A DNA stretch of 64,000 bases, taken from Streptomyces sp. WZ-12 (GTDB lineage: Bacteria; Actinomycetota; Actinomycetes; Streptomycetales; Streptomycetaceae). The stretch lies in contig NZ_CP118574.1 of assembly GCF_028898845.1 (NCBI RefSeq), positions 2,604,001 through 2,668,000 on the forward strand, written 5' to 3'. This document shows positions 36,701 through 45,846 of this stretch, one piece after another. The position numbers and the translations under genes are program-made. The first letter of the stretch is position 1, and each line of letters opens with the position of its first letter. The notes beneath the pieces were generated by a model. The model did no database searches. It saw only the letters and a program-made list of their open reading frames with translations, and was not told where the DNA came from.

Positions 36701-39115
36701 TCAGTGCAGCGTGAGGCGGGGCTTCGGCGCATCGGTACGGCCGGTGGGCGGGGTGCGGCTGCCCGCCTGGTAGGACGGTGGCCAGGGGGCGCCGGGGCCG
36801 GCGTAGCCCTGTTCGGCGGCGGCGTGCAGGGTCCAGTGCGGGTCGTAGAGGTGGGGGCGGGCCAGCGCGCACAGGTCGGTTCTGCCGGCCAGGATCAGGG
36901 AGTTGACGTCGTCCCAGGAGGAGATGGCGCCGACCGCGATGACGGGGATGCCGAGGGTGTTGCGGATCCGGTCGGCGAACGGCGTCTGGTAGGAGCGGCC
37001 GAAGTCGGGGCGCTCGTGCGACACCACCTGTCCGGTGGAGACGTCGATGGCGTCGGCACCGTGCTCGGCGAAGGCGGCCGCGATGGCGACGGCGTCCTCG
37101 GGGGTGGTGCCGCCCTCCGCCCAGTCGGTGGCGGAGATCCGGACCGTCATCGGCCGGTCGTCCGGCCACCGTTCGCGGACCGCGTCGAAGACTTCGAGGG
37201 GGAAGCGGAGCCGGCCTTCCAGACAGCCGCCGTAGGCGTCGGTGCGCTGGTTGGTCAGCGGGGAGAGGAAGCCGGAGAGCAGATAGCCGTGCGCGCAGTG
37301 CAGTTCGAGCAGGTCGAAGCCGGCGCGGGCGGCGCGGGCGGCGGAGCCGACGAACTGGTCGCGCACGGCGACGAGTTCCGATGCGGTCAGGGCGTGCGGG
37401 ATCTGGTTGACGCCCGGGCGGTAGGGCAGCGGGGAGGCGGCGACGACCGGCCAGTTGCCGTCCGGCAGCGGCTGGTCGATGCCCTCCCACATCCGCCGGG
37501 TCGAGCCCTTGCGGCCGGCGTGGCCGAGCTGGACGCCGAGGGCGGTGCCGGGGGCCTGGCCGTGCACGAAGTCGGTGACCCGCCGCCAGGCCCGCTCGTG
37601 CTCCGGCGCGTACAGCCCCGTGCAGGCCGGTGTGATCCGCCCCTCGGGGCTGACGCACACCATCTCCGTCATCACCAGCCCGGCCCCGCCCAGCGCGCGG
37701 GCGCCGAGGTGGACGAGGTGGAAGTCCCCGGGGGTACCCGCCCCGTCCGCGGCGTACATGTCCATCGGCGAGACCACGACCCGGTTGCGCAGGGTCAGCC
37801 CGCGCAGCCGGAAGGGGGTGAACATCGGCGGCGTCCCGTCGGGGACGCCGGCCTCGGCGGCCACCGCGTCGGTGAACTCGGCGTCCCGCAGCCGCAGGTT
37901 GTCGTGGGTGACCCGGCGGCTGCGGGTCAGCAGGTTGAAGGCGAACTGGTGCGGCGGCTGGTCGGCGTAGGTGGCCAGCTCCTCGAACCAGGCGAGGCTG
38001 GCGCGCGCGGCGCGCTGGGTTGAGGCCACGACGGGGCGGCGCTCGGCCTCGTAGGCGGCCAGGGCCTCCGGGAGGGTGGGCCGTTCCCGCAGGCACGCGG
38101 CGAGCGCGAGGGCGTCCTCGACGGCCAGCTTGGTGCCGGAGCCGATGGAGAAGTGGGCGGTGTGCGCGGCGTCGCCGAGCAGCACGATCCGGCCGTGCGA
38201 CCAGCGCTCGTTGACGACCGTGCGGAAGGCGATCCAGGCGGAGTTGTTGGTGCGCAGCGGGCGGCCGCGCAGGGTGGCGGCGAAGAGTTCGGCGCACCAG
38301 GCGGCCGAGGCGCGCTCGTCGAGGGCGTCCAGCCCGTTGGCGCGCCAGACCTCCTCGCGCATCTCGACGATGACGGTGCTGGCGCCCTCGTCGGGGGCGT
38401 CGGGGTCGCCGGGACGGTCCGGCTTCGGGAGAGGGGGCCGCGAGCCCCTGGACGGAGTCCAAGGAGGCGTCGGTGAGGGGTGGTGGCCGGGCGACGGGCG
38501 GGCGTACGGATAGGCGTGGAGCTGGGCGATGCCGTGGCCGGTGTCGGCGATCTCGAAGCGGAAGGAGTCCAGGGCGAAGTCGGCCGAGAGCCAGATGTAG
38601 CGGCACCGGTGGGCGGTCAGTTGCGGGCGGAAGACCTCGTCGTGCGCGGTGCGGGTGGTGCTGTGCACGCCGTCGGCGGCGATCACCAGGTCGTGGTCGC
38701 GGGCGAGTTCGGCGGCCGGCGGGGCCTCGGTGCGGAAGACCAGTCGGACGCCCAGCGACCGGCAGCGCTCGTGCAGGACCGCCAGCAGCCGGCGGCGGCC
38801 GAGCGCGGCGAAGCCGTGGCCGCCGGAGGTGAGGGTCCGGCCGCGGTGCACGATGGCGATGTCGTCCCAGCGCACGAACTCGGCTTGGAGCGCGCGGTAG
38901 ATGACCGGGTCGGCGTGCTCGATGCCGCCGAGGGTCTCGTCGGAGAGGACGACGCCGAAGCCGAAGGTGTGGTCGGGGGCGTTGCGCTCCCAGACGGTGA
39001 TCTCGCGGTCCGGATCGAGGCGCTTGAGCAGGGCCGCGGCGTAGAGCCCGCCGGGGCCGCCGCCGAGCACGGCGACCTTCAGCGGGCGCCCGGCCGTCCC
39101 CGCGGGCGCGGTCAC
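36701..39115 (-). CDS. Bifunctional aryl-CoA monooxygenase/reductase (salicylyl-CoA 5-hydroxylase or 2-aminobenzoyl-CoA type)
   Basis: The 804-residue fusion has an N-terminal FAD monooxygenase half (AVLGGGPGGLYAAALLKRLDP, GDAAHTAHFSIGSGTKLAVEDALAL) and a C-terminal Old Yellow Enzyme half from about 425 (VVVSPMDMYAADG, LELHCAHGYLLSGFLSPLTNQRTD, YGGCLEGRLRF in sequence). This architecture is that of 2-aminobenzoyl-CoA monooxygenase/reductase and of SdgC. The GTG at 39115 overlaps the upstream enoyl-CoA hydratase stop by 4 bp, so the two are coupled. An insertion of about 40 Pro-rich residues sits after HAYPYA, before STVIVEM. Substrate (anthranilate or salicylate) is undecided. Confidence 0.88.
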   Translation of the reverse strand: MTAPAGTAGRPLKVAVLGGGPGGLYAAALLKRLDPDREITVWERNAPDHTFGFGVVLSDETLGGIEHADPVIYRALQAEFVRWDDIAIVHRGRTLTSGGHGFAALGRRRLLAVLHERCRSLGVRLVFRTEAPPAAELARDHDLVIAADGVHSTTRTAHDEVFRPQLTAHRCRYIWLSADFALDSFRFEIADTGHGIAQLHAYPYARPSPGHHPSPTPPWTPSRGSRPPLPKPDRPGDPDAPDEGASTVIVEMREEVWRANGLDALDERASAAWCAELFAATLRGRPLRTNNSAWIAFRTVVNERWSHGRIVLLGDAAHTAHFSIGSGTKLAVEDALALAACLRERPTLPEALAAYEAERRPVVASTQRAARASLAWFEELATYADQPPHQFAFNLLTRSRRVTHDNLRLRDAEFTDAVAAEAGVPDGTPPMFTPFRLRGLTLRNRVVVSPMDMYAADGAGTPGDFHLVHLGARALGGAGLVMTEMVCVSPEGRITPACTGLYAPEHERAWRRVTDFVHGQAPGTALGVQLGHAGRKGSTRRMWEGIDQPLPDGNWPVVAASPLPYRPGVNQIPHALTASELVAVRDQFVGSAARAARAGFDLLELHCAHGYLLSGFLSPLTNQRTDAYGGCLEGRLRFPLEVFDAVRERWPDDRPMTVRISATDWAEGGTTPEDAVAIAAAFAEHGADAIDVSTGQVVSHERPDFGRSYQTPFADRIRNTLGIPVIAVGAISSWDDVNSLILAGRTDLCALARPHLYDPHWTLHAAAEQGYAGPGAPWPPSYQAGSRTPPTGRTDAPKPRLTLH

Positions 39116-39939
39116 TTCCCCTGCCACTGGGGCGACCGCTTCGCGGTGAACGCGGCGTGGAACTCGGCGTAGTCGGCGCTGTTCATCAGCAACGCCTGGG
39201 TGTTGGCGTCCAGTTCGACGGCGGCGGCCAGCGGCATGTCCAGCTCGGCGGTGAGCAGCGCCTTGGTCTGGGCGTGGGCGAGCGCGGGGCCGTCGGCGAG
39301 CCGTCGGGCCAGCGCCGCGGCCCGCTCGTCGGCCCGGCCCTCCTCGGTCAACTCACTGATCAGGCCGATCCGTTCGGCCTCGGGGGCCCGCACCGGGTCG
39401 CCGAGCATCAGCACCCGGGTGGCGTGCCCGAGGCCGACGACGCGCGGCAGCAGATAGGCCGCGCCCATGTCGCCGCCGGAGAGGCCGACCCGGGTGAAGA
39501 GGAACGCGAAGCGGGCGGAGGGGTCGGCGACCCGGAAGTCGGCGGCCAGGGCGAGTACCGCGCCGGCGCCGGCGGCCACCCCGTGCACGGCCGCGACCAC
39601 CGGGAACGGGCACTCCCGGATCGCCCGGACGACCTGCCCGGTCATCCGGTTGAAGTCCAGGAGTTGGGCGGTGTCCATGCCGAGGGTGACGCCGATGATC
39701 TCCTCGACGTCCCCGCCGGAGCAGAAGCCGCGCCCCTCGCCGGCCAGGACCAGGGCGCGCACGGAGCGCTCCCGGGAGAGTTCGGCGAGCAGGTCGCGGA
39801 GGTCGGCGTACGCCTCGAAGGTCAGCGCGTTGAGCTTCTCGGGGCGGGCGAGGGTGACGGTCACGACGCCGTCCTCCCCGCTGACCCTGATGTGCTGCCA
39901 TGCGCCGGTGCTGCGGGCGGATCCTGCGAACGGGCTCAT
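39112..39939 (-). CDS. Enoyl-CoA hydratase/isomerase family protein
   Basis: The 275-residue crotonase-fold protein has TVTLARPEKLNALTFEAYADL, VLAGEGRGFCSGGDVEEI (oxyanion-hole CSGGD), VHGVAAGAGAVLALAADFRVAD and FTRVGLSGGDMGAAYLLPR. It should hydrate or isomerise a CoA ester produced after ring dearomatisation. The ATG at 39939 is preferred, with AAGGGGG upstream; the longer frame to 40275 has no homology. It is the first gene of the two-gene unit with the monooxygenase/reductase. Confidence 0.9.
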   Translation of the reverse strand: MSPFAGSARSTGAWQHIRVSGEDGVVTVTLARPEKLNALTFEAYADLRDLLAELSRERSVRALVLAGEGRGFCSGGDVEEIIGVTLGMDTAQLLDFNRMTGQVVRAIRECPFPVVAAVHGVAAGAGAVLALAADFRVADPSARFAFLFTRVGLSGGDMGAAYLLPRVVGLGHATRVLMLGDPVRAPEAERIGLISELTEEGRADERAAALARRLADGPALAHAQTKALLTAELDMPLAAAVELDANTQALLMNSADYAEFHAAFTAKRSPQWQGK

Positions 39940-40243
39940 CGGTCTGCCTGCCCCCTTCAGCCGGTTGGCTGGTGCGTGGTGGTCGCGGATGCGGTGGCGG
40001 TGCGGAACGCGCGAAATGCCCCTCGAAACTATCACTGCTTTGTGACCGTCGTCATGAGTCCGCGATATGCGTGCCGCGGTGACGGGGCGGGGAAGTGGGG
40101 TGCGGGGGTGGGGAGTTCCGGGTGGGACCGGGTCGGGGCGCGGATACGACCTCGGCCCCGGCCCCAGGCGTTGCTGCCGGGGGTCGGGGCCGAAGTCGGG
40201 GCCGGCGTCGGGGCCGATCAGGCCGACGCGTGGCGCGGAACGG
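39940..40243. other. Spacer between permease and hydratase genes, with tandem 12-bp repeat
   Basis: The promoter of the hydratase operon should be in its left part. At 40184-40219 a 12-bp unit (TCGGGGCCGAAG, TCGGGGCCGGCG, TCGGGGCCGATC) occurs three times in tandem, facing CGGCCCCGGCCCC at 40152-40165. The pair can fold as a hairpin and may terminate the permease transcript. Confidence 0.5.
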
Positions 40244-41836
40244 TCAGTTGCCGCCACGGTCCGGGCGGTCCCCACTGCCGGAGCCCACGTAACCGGAGTC
40301 CGCCGCGCCGCCCCCTGGCGCCCCCTCGCCGCTCGCCCGCGGCCCCGGGAAGTCCCCCGCGCCGTCCGGGACGGGCCCGTCGGCCCCGCCCCTCGCGAGG
40401 CGCGAGTGCCGGCGCCCGTACAGCGCGTAGACCAGCGCGCCGAGGGCGAGGAAGCCGGCGAACTGCAGCCAAGTGGCCGGGCCGGTGCCGTAGATGAGGT
40501 AGCCGCAGAAGGCGATGCCGAGCAGCGGGCTGAGCGGGAAGAGCGGAACGCGGAAACGGCGCGGCAGGTCGGGCCGGGTGCGGCGGAGCACCAGCAGGCT
40601 GACGTTGACCGCCGCCATGACCGCGAGCGTGCCGATGGTGGTCAGGTTCATCACCACGTCCAGCGGGACGACGGCGGCAGGAAGGGCGAAGACCACCGCG
40701 ACGATCCAGGTGTTGGCGACGGGCGTGGCGGTCCGGGGCGAGACCCGGGCGAAGACCCGCGGGACCAGGCCGTCCCGGGACATCGCCATCAGGATGCGGG
40801 TCTGCCCGTACATCACGGCGAGGACCACGGAGGCGATGGCGACGACCGCGCCGAAGGCGATCACCGCGCCGCCGACGCCGAATGGGGTCTCCCCTGCTTG
40901 AGCGGAGCCGAGAGCTTGGGGAAGGGTGACCCGGTCGACGATCAGCGACAGCGCGGCCGGGCGGCCCGCCACCTCCCCCGCGGAGAGCGCACCGATCGCG
41001 GCGAGGGCGACCAGGCAGTACAGGGCGGTGACCACGCCGATGCAGATCATGATCGCGAGCGGGATGTTGCGGCGCGGATCGCGCACCTCCTCGCCGGCGG
41101 TGGTGATCGCGTCGAAGCCGATGTACGAGAAGAACGCGACGGAGGCGCCGGAGGTGATCCCCGCCAGCCCCTCCGGGGCGAACGGGGAGAGGTTCCCGCT
41201 GTGGAACGCGCCGAAGCCGATCACGCAGAACAGCGCCAGCACGGCCAGCTTGAGCACCGCCATCGCCGCGGTCGCCCGGGCGCTCTCCCGGACGCCGCGC
41301 ACCAACAGCACCGCGGCCAGCAGCACCACGACGACGGCGGGGAGGTTGACGATGCCGCCGTCGCCGGGCGGGTTGGCGAGCGCGGCGGGCAGTTGCCACC
41401 CAGTGAGGCTGCCGAGCAGTTGGTTGAGGTACTGGCCCCAGCCGACGGCGACCGCGGAGACCGAGACGCCGTATTCGAGCAGCAGGCACCAGCCGACGAG
41501 GAAGGCGGTCCGCTCGCCGAGGGTGGCGTAGGCGTAGGAGTACGAGCTGCCGGAGACCGGGATCGCACCGCCGAGTTCGGCGAAGGCGAAGGCGGTGAAG
41601 ACGCAGGTGACGGCCGCCAGCACGAAGGAGACGATGACCGCGGGGCCGGCCTGGGCGACGGTGTCGGACAGGCCGACGAAGATGCCGGTGCCGACGATGG
41701 CGCCGACGCCGAAGCAGAGGAGTTGGAACAGGCCCATGCTGCGGCGCAGGCCATGGCCGTGGAGGTCCGCTCCGGATTCGGCGAGGAGGAGATCGGGCGA
41801 CTTGATGCGCAATCCGGACGTGCCTGGGCGGAGCAT
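40244..41836 (-). CDS. APC family amino acid permease (arc operon)
   Basis: The 530-residue protein has 12 transmembrane helices of the cationic-amino-acid transporter type. Marks include FGVGAIVGTGIFVGLSDTVA (TM1), FAELGGAIPVSGSSYSYAYATLGE and SYIGFDAITTAGEEVRDPRRNIP. It follows arcA and arcB on the same strand and is likely the arginine (or arginine/ornithine) transporter of the pathway. The ATG at 41836 was chosen; the frame upstream lacks helices. Residues LPQALGSAQAGETPFG come from a small repeat inserted in frame at 40884-40924. Confidence 0.87.
   Translation of the reverse strand: MLRPGTSGLRIKSPDLLLAESGADLHGHGLRRSMGLFQLLCFGVGAIVGTGIFVGLSDTVAQAGPAVIVSFVLAAVTCVFTAFAFAELGGAIPVSGSSYSYAYATLGERTAFLVGWCLLLEYGVSVSAVAVGWGQYLNQLLGSLTGWQLPAALANPPGDGGIVNLPAVVVVLLAAVLLVRGVRESARATAAMAVLKLAVLALFCVIGFGAFHSGNLSPFAPEGLAGITSGASVAFFSYIGFDAITTAGEEVRDPRRNIPLAIMICIGVVTALYCLVALAAIGALSAGEVAGRPAALSLIVDRVTLPQALGSAQAGETPFGVGGAVIAFGAVVAIASVVLAVMYGQTRILMAMSRDGLVPRVFARVSPRTATPVANTWIVAVVFALPAAVVPLDVVMNLTTIGTLAVMAAVNVSLLVLRRTRPDLPRRFRVPLFPLSPLLGIAFCGYLIYGTGPATWLQFAGFLALGALVYALYGRRHSRLARGGADGPVPDGAGDFPGPRASGEGAPGGGAADSGYVGSGSGDRPDRGGN
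40884..40924. repeat. Small interspersed palindromic repeat inside the permease gene
   Basis: Read on the minus strand, CTTCCCCAAGCTCTCGGCTC followed by CGCTCAAGCAGGGGAGACCCC matches a short imperfect palindrome that I recall as widespread between Streptomyces genes. Here it lies within the coding region and adds about 14 codons without breaking the frame. Confidence 0.55.
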
Positions 41837-42020
41837 GGGGTGGTTCTCTCTCTGGTGGTGCGTGGCGCGCGGCACGGGTGGGCCGGGCGCGGTGCGGGGC
41901 CCGGACCGGTGGGTCCGGACCCCGTTTGCGGCTCGATGGTAACCCGAGGCCGCATGATCGCTCATGACCCCGCATGGCTATGCACGACCCGGTCCGCCGA
42001 CCGCACGGGCGGGCCGCGCC

Positions 42021-43025
42021 CTACCGCCCCAGCGTCGCCACCATCACGGCCTTGATGGTGTGCATCCGGTTCTCCGCCTCGTCGAAGACGACCGAGTGCG
42101 CGGACTCGAAGACCTCGTCGGTGACCTCCAGCGAGGTCAGCCCGTGGCGGGCGTGGATCTCCCGGCTGACCGTGGTGCCGAGGTCGTGGAAGGCGGGCAG
42201 GCAGTGCAGGAACTTCACGTCGGGCCGGCCGGTGGCGCGCAGCACGTCCATCGTCACCGCGTACGGGGCGAGCAGCGCGATCCGCTCGTCCCAGACCTCC
42301 TTGGGCTCCCCTATGGACACCCAGACGTCGGTGGCGACGAAGTCGGCGCCCCGCACACCCTCGGCGACCTCCTCGGTGAGCGTGATCCGGGCCCCGCTGG
42401 TCTCCGCGAGCGCCCGCGCCCGCGCGATCACGCCCTCCCCCGGCCACAACTGCTTCGGGGCGACGATCCGTACGTCCATGCCGAGGAGGGCGCCGGTGAC
42501 GAGGTAGGAGTTGCCCATGTTGCTGCGGGCGTCCCCGAGGTAGGCGAAGGCGGTCTCCTCCAGGGGGCGGCCGCCGCCGTGCTCGACCATGGTCAGCACG
42601 TCGGCGAGCATCTGGGTCGGGTGCCAGTCGTCGGTGAGCCCGTTGTAGACGGGCACCCCGGCGTGCGCCGCGAGCTCCTCGACGTCGGCCTGGCGGCTGC
42701 CGCGGAACTCGATGGCGTCAAACATCCGGCCGAGGACGCGGGCGGTGTCCTTGACCGACTCCTTGTGCCCGAGCTGCGAGCCGGACGGGTCGAGGTAGGT
42801 GGTCGAGGCGCCCTGATCCGCGGCCGCGACCTCGAAGGAACAGCGGGTCCGGGTCGAGGTCTTCTCGAAGATCAGGGCGATGTTGCGGCCCTCCATGCGG
42901 CGGACCTCGGTACCGGCGCGCTTGGCCGCTTTCAACTCGGCGGCCAGCTCGATCAGTCGACGGAACTCCTCGGCGCTGAAGTCCAGTTCCTTGAGGAAGT
43001 GGCGGCCCTTGAGGTCTATCGCCAT
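42021..43025 (-). CDS. arcB: Ornithine carbamoyltransferase (catabolic, ArcB type)
   Basis: The 334-residue enzyme carries the carbamoyl-phosphate motif STRTR, the HPTQ motif in [20 protein letters not shown], and the ornithine-site HCLPAFHD. It interconverts citrulline plus phosphate with ornithine plus carbamoyl phosphate. Length and its place just after arcA (240 bp apart, same strand) point to the catabolic arginine deiminase route rather than biosynthesis. The ATG is at 43025. No carbamate kinase gene is nearby. Confidence 0.95.
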   Translation of the reverse strand: MAIDLKGRHFLKELDFSAEEFRRLIELAAELKAAKRAGTEVRRMEGRNIALIFEKTSTRTRCSFEVAAADQGASTTYLDPSGSQLGHKESVKDTARVLGRMFDAIEFRGSRQADVEELAAHAGVPVYNGLTDDWHPTQMLADVLTMVEHGGGRPLEETAFAYLGDARSNMGNSYLVTGALLGMDVRIVAPKQLWPGEGVIARARALAETSGARITLTEEVAEGVRGADFVATDVWVSIGEPKEVWDERIALLAPYAVTMDVLRATGRPDVKFLHCLPAFHDLGTTVSREIHARHGLTSLEVTDEVFESAHSVVFDEAENRMHTIKAVMVATLGR

Positions 43026-43120
43026 GGGTGGGCTCCTGGTTCGCGGCGGTCGGGGACAGGGGGCATCGGGGCACACGGCCCATGGAAGTCTATACGAAGA
43101 CTCGCATCCTTATACGGGTG

Positions 43121-43142
43121 CCTGGGTATCCGGGCACCCAGG
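43121..43142. terminator. Hairpin in the arcA-arcB spacer
   Basis: CCTGGGT (43121-43127) and ACCCAGG (43136-43142) pair over 7 bp with an 8-nt loop. It lies between the two genes and may be a transcriptional attenuator or processing site. Two CGTATA copies about 20 bp apart lie just downstream toward arcB and could be promoter or ArgR-type half-sites. Confidence 0.4.
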
Positions 43143-43265
43143 TGGCCGGCACGTCCGACCCCGGCGTCACGGGATCGCGTCCCCGACTCCCCAGACTGCC
43201 AGCCGCGGTGGACGGCCCCCGCCAGCGGGTCGACCGCCGCCAGCGAACCGCCCGTCACCGCCGCC

Positions 43266-44495
43266 TCAGTCCGGCACCGCGTCCCTCGCCACCGGGCAGC
43301 TCATGCAGCGCGGCCCGCCGCGCCCCCGACCCAGTTCGCTGCCGGGGATCGTGATCACCTCGATCCCGCGCTTCCGCAGGAAGGTGTTGGTGGTGACGTT
43401 CCGCTCGTAGGCCACCACCACGCCCGGCTCCACGGCGAGCACGTTGCAGCCGTCGTCCCACTGCTCGCGCTCGGCCGAGTGCACGTCCTGGGTCGCGGTG
43501 AGCACCCGGATCTCGGCGAGCCCCAGGGAGGCCGCTATGGCGCGGTGCATGTGCTCCGGCGGATGGTCGGTGACCTTCAGGTCCTGCGCGCCCGCGCCCG
43601 GCTCGATGGTGTACGAGCGGAGCATCCCCAGACCCTCGTACTGGGTGAAGGTGTCCCCGTCGATCATGGTCATCACGGTGTCCAGGTGCATGAACGCGCG
43701 CCTCTTGGGCATGTCCAGCGCCACGATCGTCCGCGCGGAACCCGCCGCGAACAGCCCGCGGGCCAGCAGCTCCACCGCCTGCGGGGTGGTCCGCTCGCTC
43801 ATCCCGATCAGCACCGCGCCGTTGCCCAGCACCAGGAGGTCGCCGCCCTCGATCGTCGAGGGGTAGTCGGCCTGCCCCTCCGACCAGACGTGGAACGACT
43901 CCTCGCGGAAGAGCGGGTGGAAGCGGTAGATGGCCTCGTAGTGCACGGTCTCGCGCTGCCGGGCCGGCCAGCGCATCGAGTTGATGGAGACTCCGTCGTA
44001 GATCCAGGCGGAGGTATCGCGGGTGAACAGGTGGTTGGGCAGCGGCCCCAGCAGGAAGTCGTCCAGGTCCATCACGTGGAAACGGACCGAGGTCGGCTCC
44101 GGATGCCGCTCCAGGAACTCGCGCTTGGTCATCCCGCCGACCAACGCCTCGACGAGTTCCGGCACCGGCAACGCGTCGAACGCCGCCCGCAGGTGATCGG
44201 TCGCCAGCGGCCCGTACTCCTTCTCGTCGAAGACCCGGTCCAGGACCAGCGTCCGCGCCTCGGGGATCTGAAGGCTCTCGGCCAGCAGATCCCCGAAGAG
44301 GTGCACCTCGACGCCCCGGTCGCGGAGCACGTCCGCGAACCCGTCGTGCTCGGCCCGGGCCCGCCGCACCCAGAGCACGTCGTCGAAGAGCAAGGCGTCC
44401 TTGTTGGAGGGGGTGAGCCGCTTCAGTTCGAGGTCCGGGCGGTGCAGGATCACGCGGCGCAGCCGCCCGGCCTCCGAGTCGACATGGAATCCCAT
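43266..44495 (-). CDS. arcA: Arginine deiminase
   Basis: The 409-residue enzyme hydrolyses arginine to citrulline and ammonia. Guanidino-group-modifying superfamily motifs are present: [45 protein letters not shown], and the catalytic cysteine in [13 protein letters not shown] near the C-terminus. The ATG at 44495 is the first in-frame start before [15 protein letters not shown], the family N-terminus. It heads the arcA-arcB-permease unit, which would give ATP and ammonia from arginine under low oxygen or acid if a carbamate kinase exists elsewhere. Confidence 0.96.
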   Translation of the reverse strand: MGFHVDSEAGRLRRVILHRPDLELKRLTPSNKDALLFDDVLWVRRARAEHDGFADVLRDRGVEVHLFGDLLAESLQIPEARTLVLDRVFDEKEYGPLATDHLRAAFDALPVPELVEALVGGMTKREFLERHPEPTSVRFHVMDLDDFLLGPLPNHLFTRDTSAWIYDGVSINSMRWPARQRETVHYEAIYRFHPLFREESFHVWSEGQADYPSTIEGGDLLVLGNGAVLIGMSERTTPQAVELLARGLFAAGSARTIVALDMPKRRAFMHLDTVMTMIDGDTFTQYEGLGMLRSYTIEPGAGAQDLKVTDHPPEHMHRAIAASLGLAEIRVLTATQDVHSAEREQWDDGCNVLAVEPGVVVAYERNVTTNTFLRKRGIEVITIPGSELGRGRGGPRCMSCPVARDAVPD

Positions 44496-44559
44496 CTCCC
44501 CATCTTGTCCGCTCGGGGGGCGTCGCGTCGCGGGTCCGGGGATCTCGGACGGGGTGTCG

Positions 44560-45690
44560 GGCGCGGGTGACGCCCTGTCACCGCGCTTCCCCCACCCCTC
44601 CCCCACCCCAGGCGCAGGGCCGCCGCCACCGCGAGCGCCGGGGCCACCGCCGCGATGATCCAACCGACGCGCAGCGCCCCGAACGCCGGGGGGCTGACCG
44701 CCCATGACGGCGACCAGTACGGCCACGCCGAGCGCGGTGCCGGCCCGCCGGGAAACCATCAAGACGCCGGAACCGAGGGAGAGTTGGCTACTGGGCAGCG
44801 CCCCCACGGCGGCGAACATCACCGGCTGGTACAGGCCGCTGCCCAACCCCGCGAAGATCAACCCGGGCAGGAACCGCCCCGCGTAGTGCGTTCCCCCACT
44901 CCCGTCGCCGGCCAGGACGATCCACCACAGCGCGGCCGCCACGAAGCACAGCGCGCCGACCACCACCGTCCCCCGACCGCCGACCGCGATCGCGATCGCC
45001 GATCGCGGCGATGATCCGGCCGGAGACCACGGAGGCCACGGAGACCACCAGCACCGTCAGCGGCCAGGGCGCCATCGCCACACCCGCCGTCCGCACCGGG
45101 TAGTGCCAGACATCGGTGAACAACAGGCTCGCGGCGAGCACCATCGCCCCGTAGGCGACGAAGTAGCCGAGCAGCCCCACGGTGGCCGCGGCGGCCCCGG
45201 GGGGAGCGGAACAACGCCGGGTACACCACGGGGTTCGCGGCGTCGCACAGGGCGCACGCCCAACGCCCCCGCCAACACGCCGGCGGCGAGGACCGCGAGC
45301 GTGCCCGGGGCGGCACAACCCCACTCGGGGGCCTCGACGAACGCGGTCACCAGCGCACCGACGCACACCAGCACCAGCACCGTCCCCGGCAGGTCGAGCG
45401 CCTGCCGCGGACCGCGCGCCGAACGGGGCAGCAGCCGGACGCCCGAGCTCACCGCGAGCAGCACCACCGGGACGTTGATCAGGAAGATCAACCGCCAGTC
45501 GGCGGCGGCGAGCAGCCCGCCGATCACCGGCCCTGCGCTCGCCGCCACCGCACTGACCGCTGCACTGACCGCCGCGCAGACGCCGACCGCGGTCGCCCGC
45601 GCGCGCCGGGAAGGCGGGCAGCGCAAGCGAGAGAGGTCGGGACCCACCCCGGCGGCCGCGCCCTGCACCACCCCGCGACCGGAGCCCGCA
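44560..45690 (-). pseudogene. Degraded MFS (DHA2-type) drug transporter
   Basis: Pieces of one transporter lie in three frames. QGAAAGVGPDLS, GPVIGGLLAAADWRLIFLINVPVV (in parts) lies at about 45670-45250; GLLGYFVAYGAMVLAASLLF, then [18 protein letters not shown] at about 45200-45000; [20 protein letters not shown] at about 44960-44600. At least two frameshifts (near 45230 and 44990) break the gene, and the N-terminal helices are missing. It is a non-functional remnant. Confidence 0.8.
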
Positions 45691-45789
45691 ACCGGCCCCG
45701 ATCCCGACGCGGCCCGACGCGGCCCGGCCCGGCCCTGGAGCAGACGTCAGCTCATCTACACACCTCAACGCACCCAGGAGGCATCAGCG

Positions 45790-45820
45790 GAGCTGAGCTG
45801 AGCTGAGCTGAGCTGAGCTG
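45790..45820. repeat. (GAGCT)6 microsatellite
   Basis: Six tandem copies of GAGCT plus one base lie in the spacer between the MFS remnant and the LLM oxidoreductase gene. Pentanucleotide tandem repeats are prone to slippage; no coding role here. Confidence 0.9.
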
Positions 45821-45846
45821 CGAGACACCAGCACGACTATGCGACG

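Noticed and set aside
42021..43025. Ornithine carbamoyltransferase as biosynthetic argF
   Set aside because: No other arginine-biosynthesis gene is nearby; arcA and a permease flank it, so the catabolic role is favoured.
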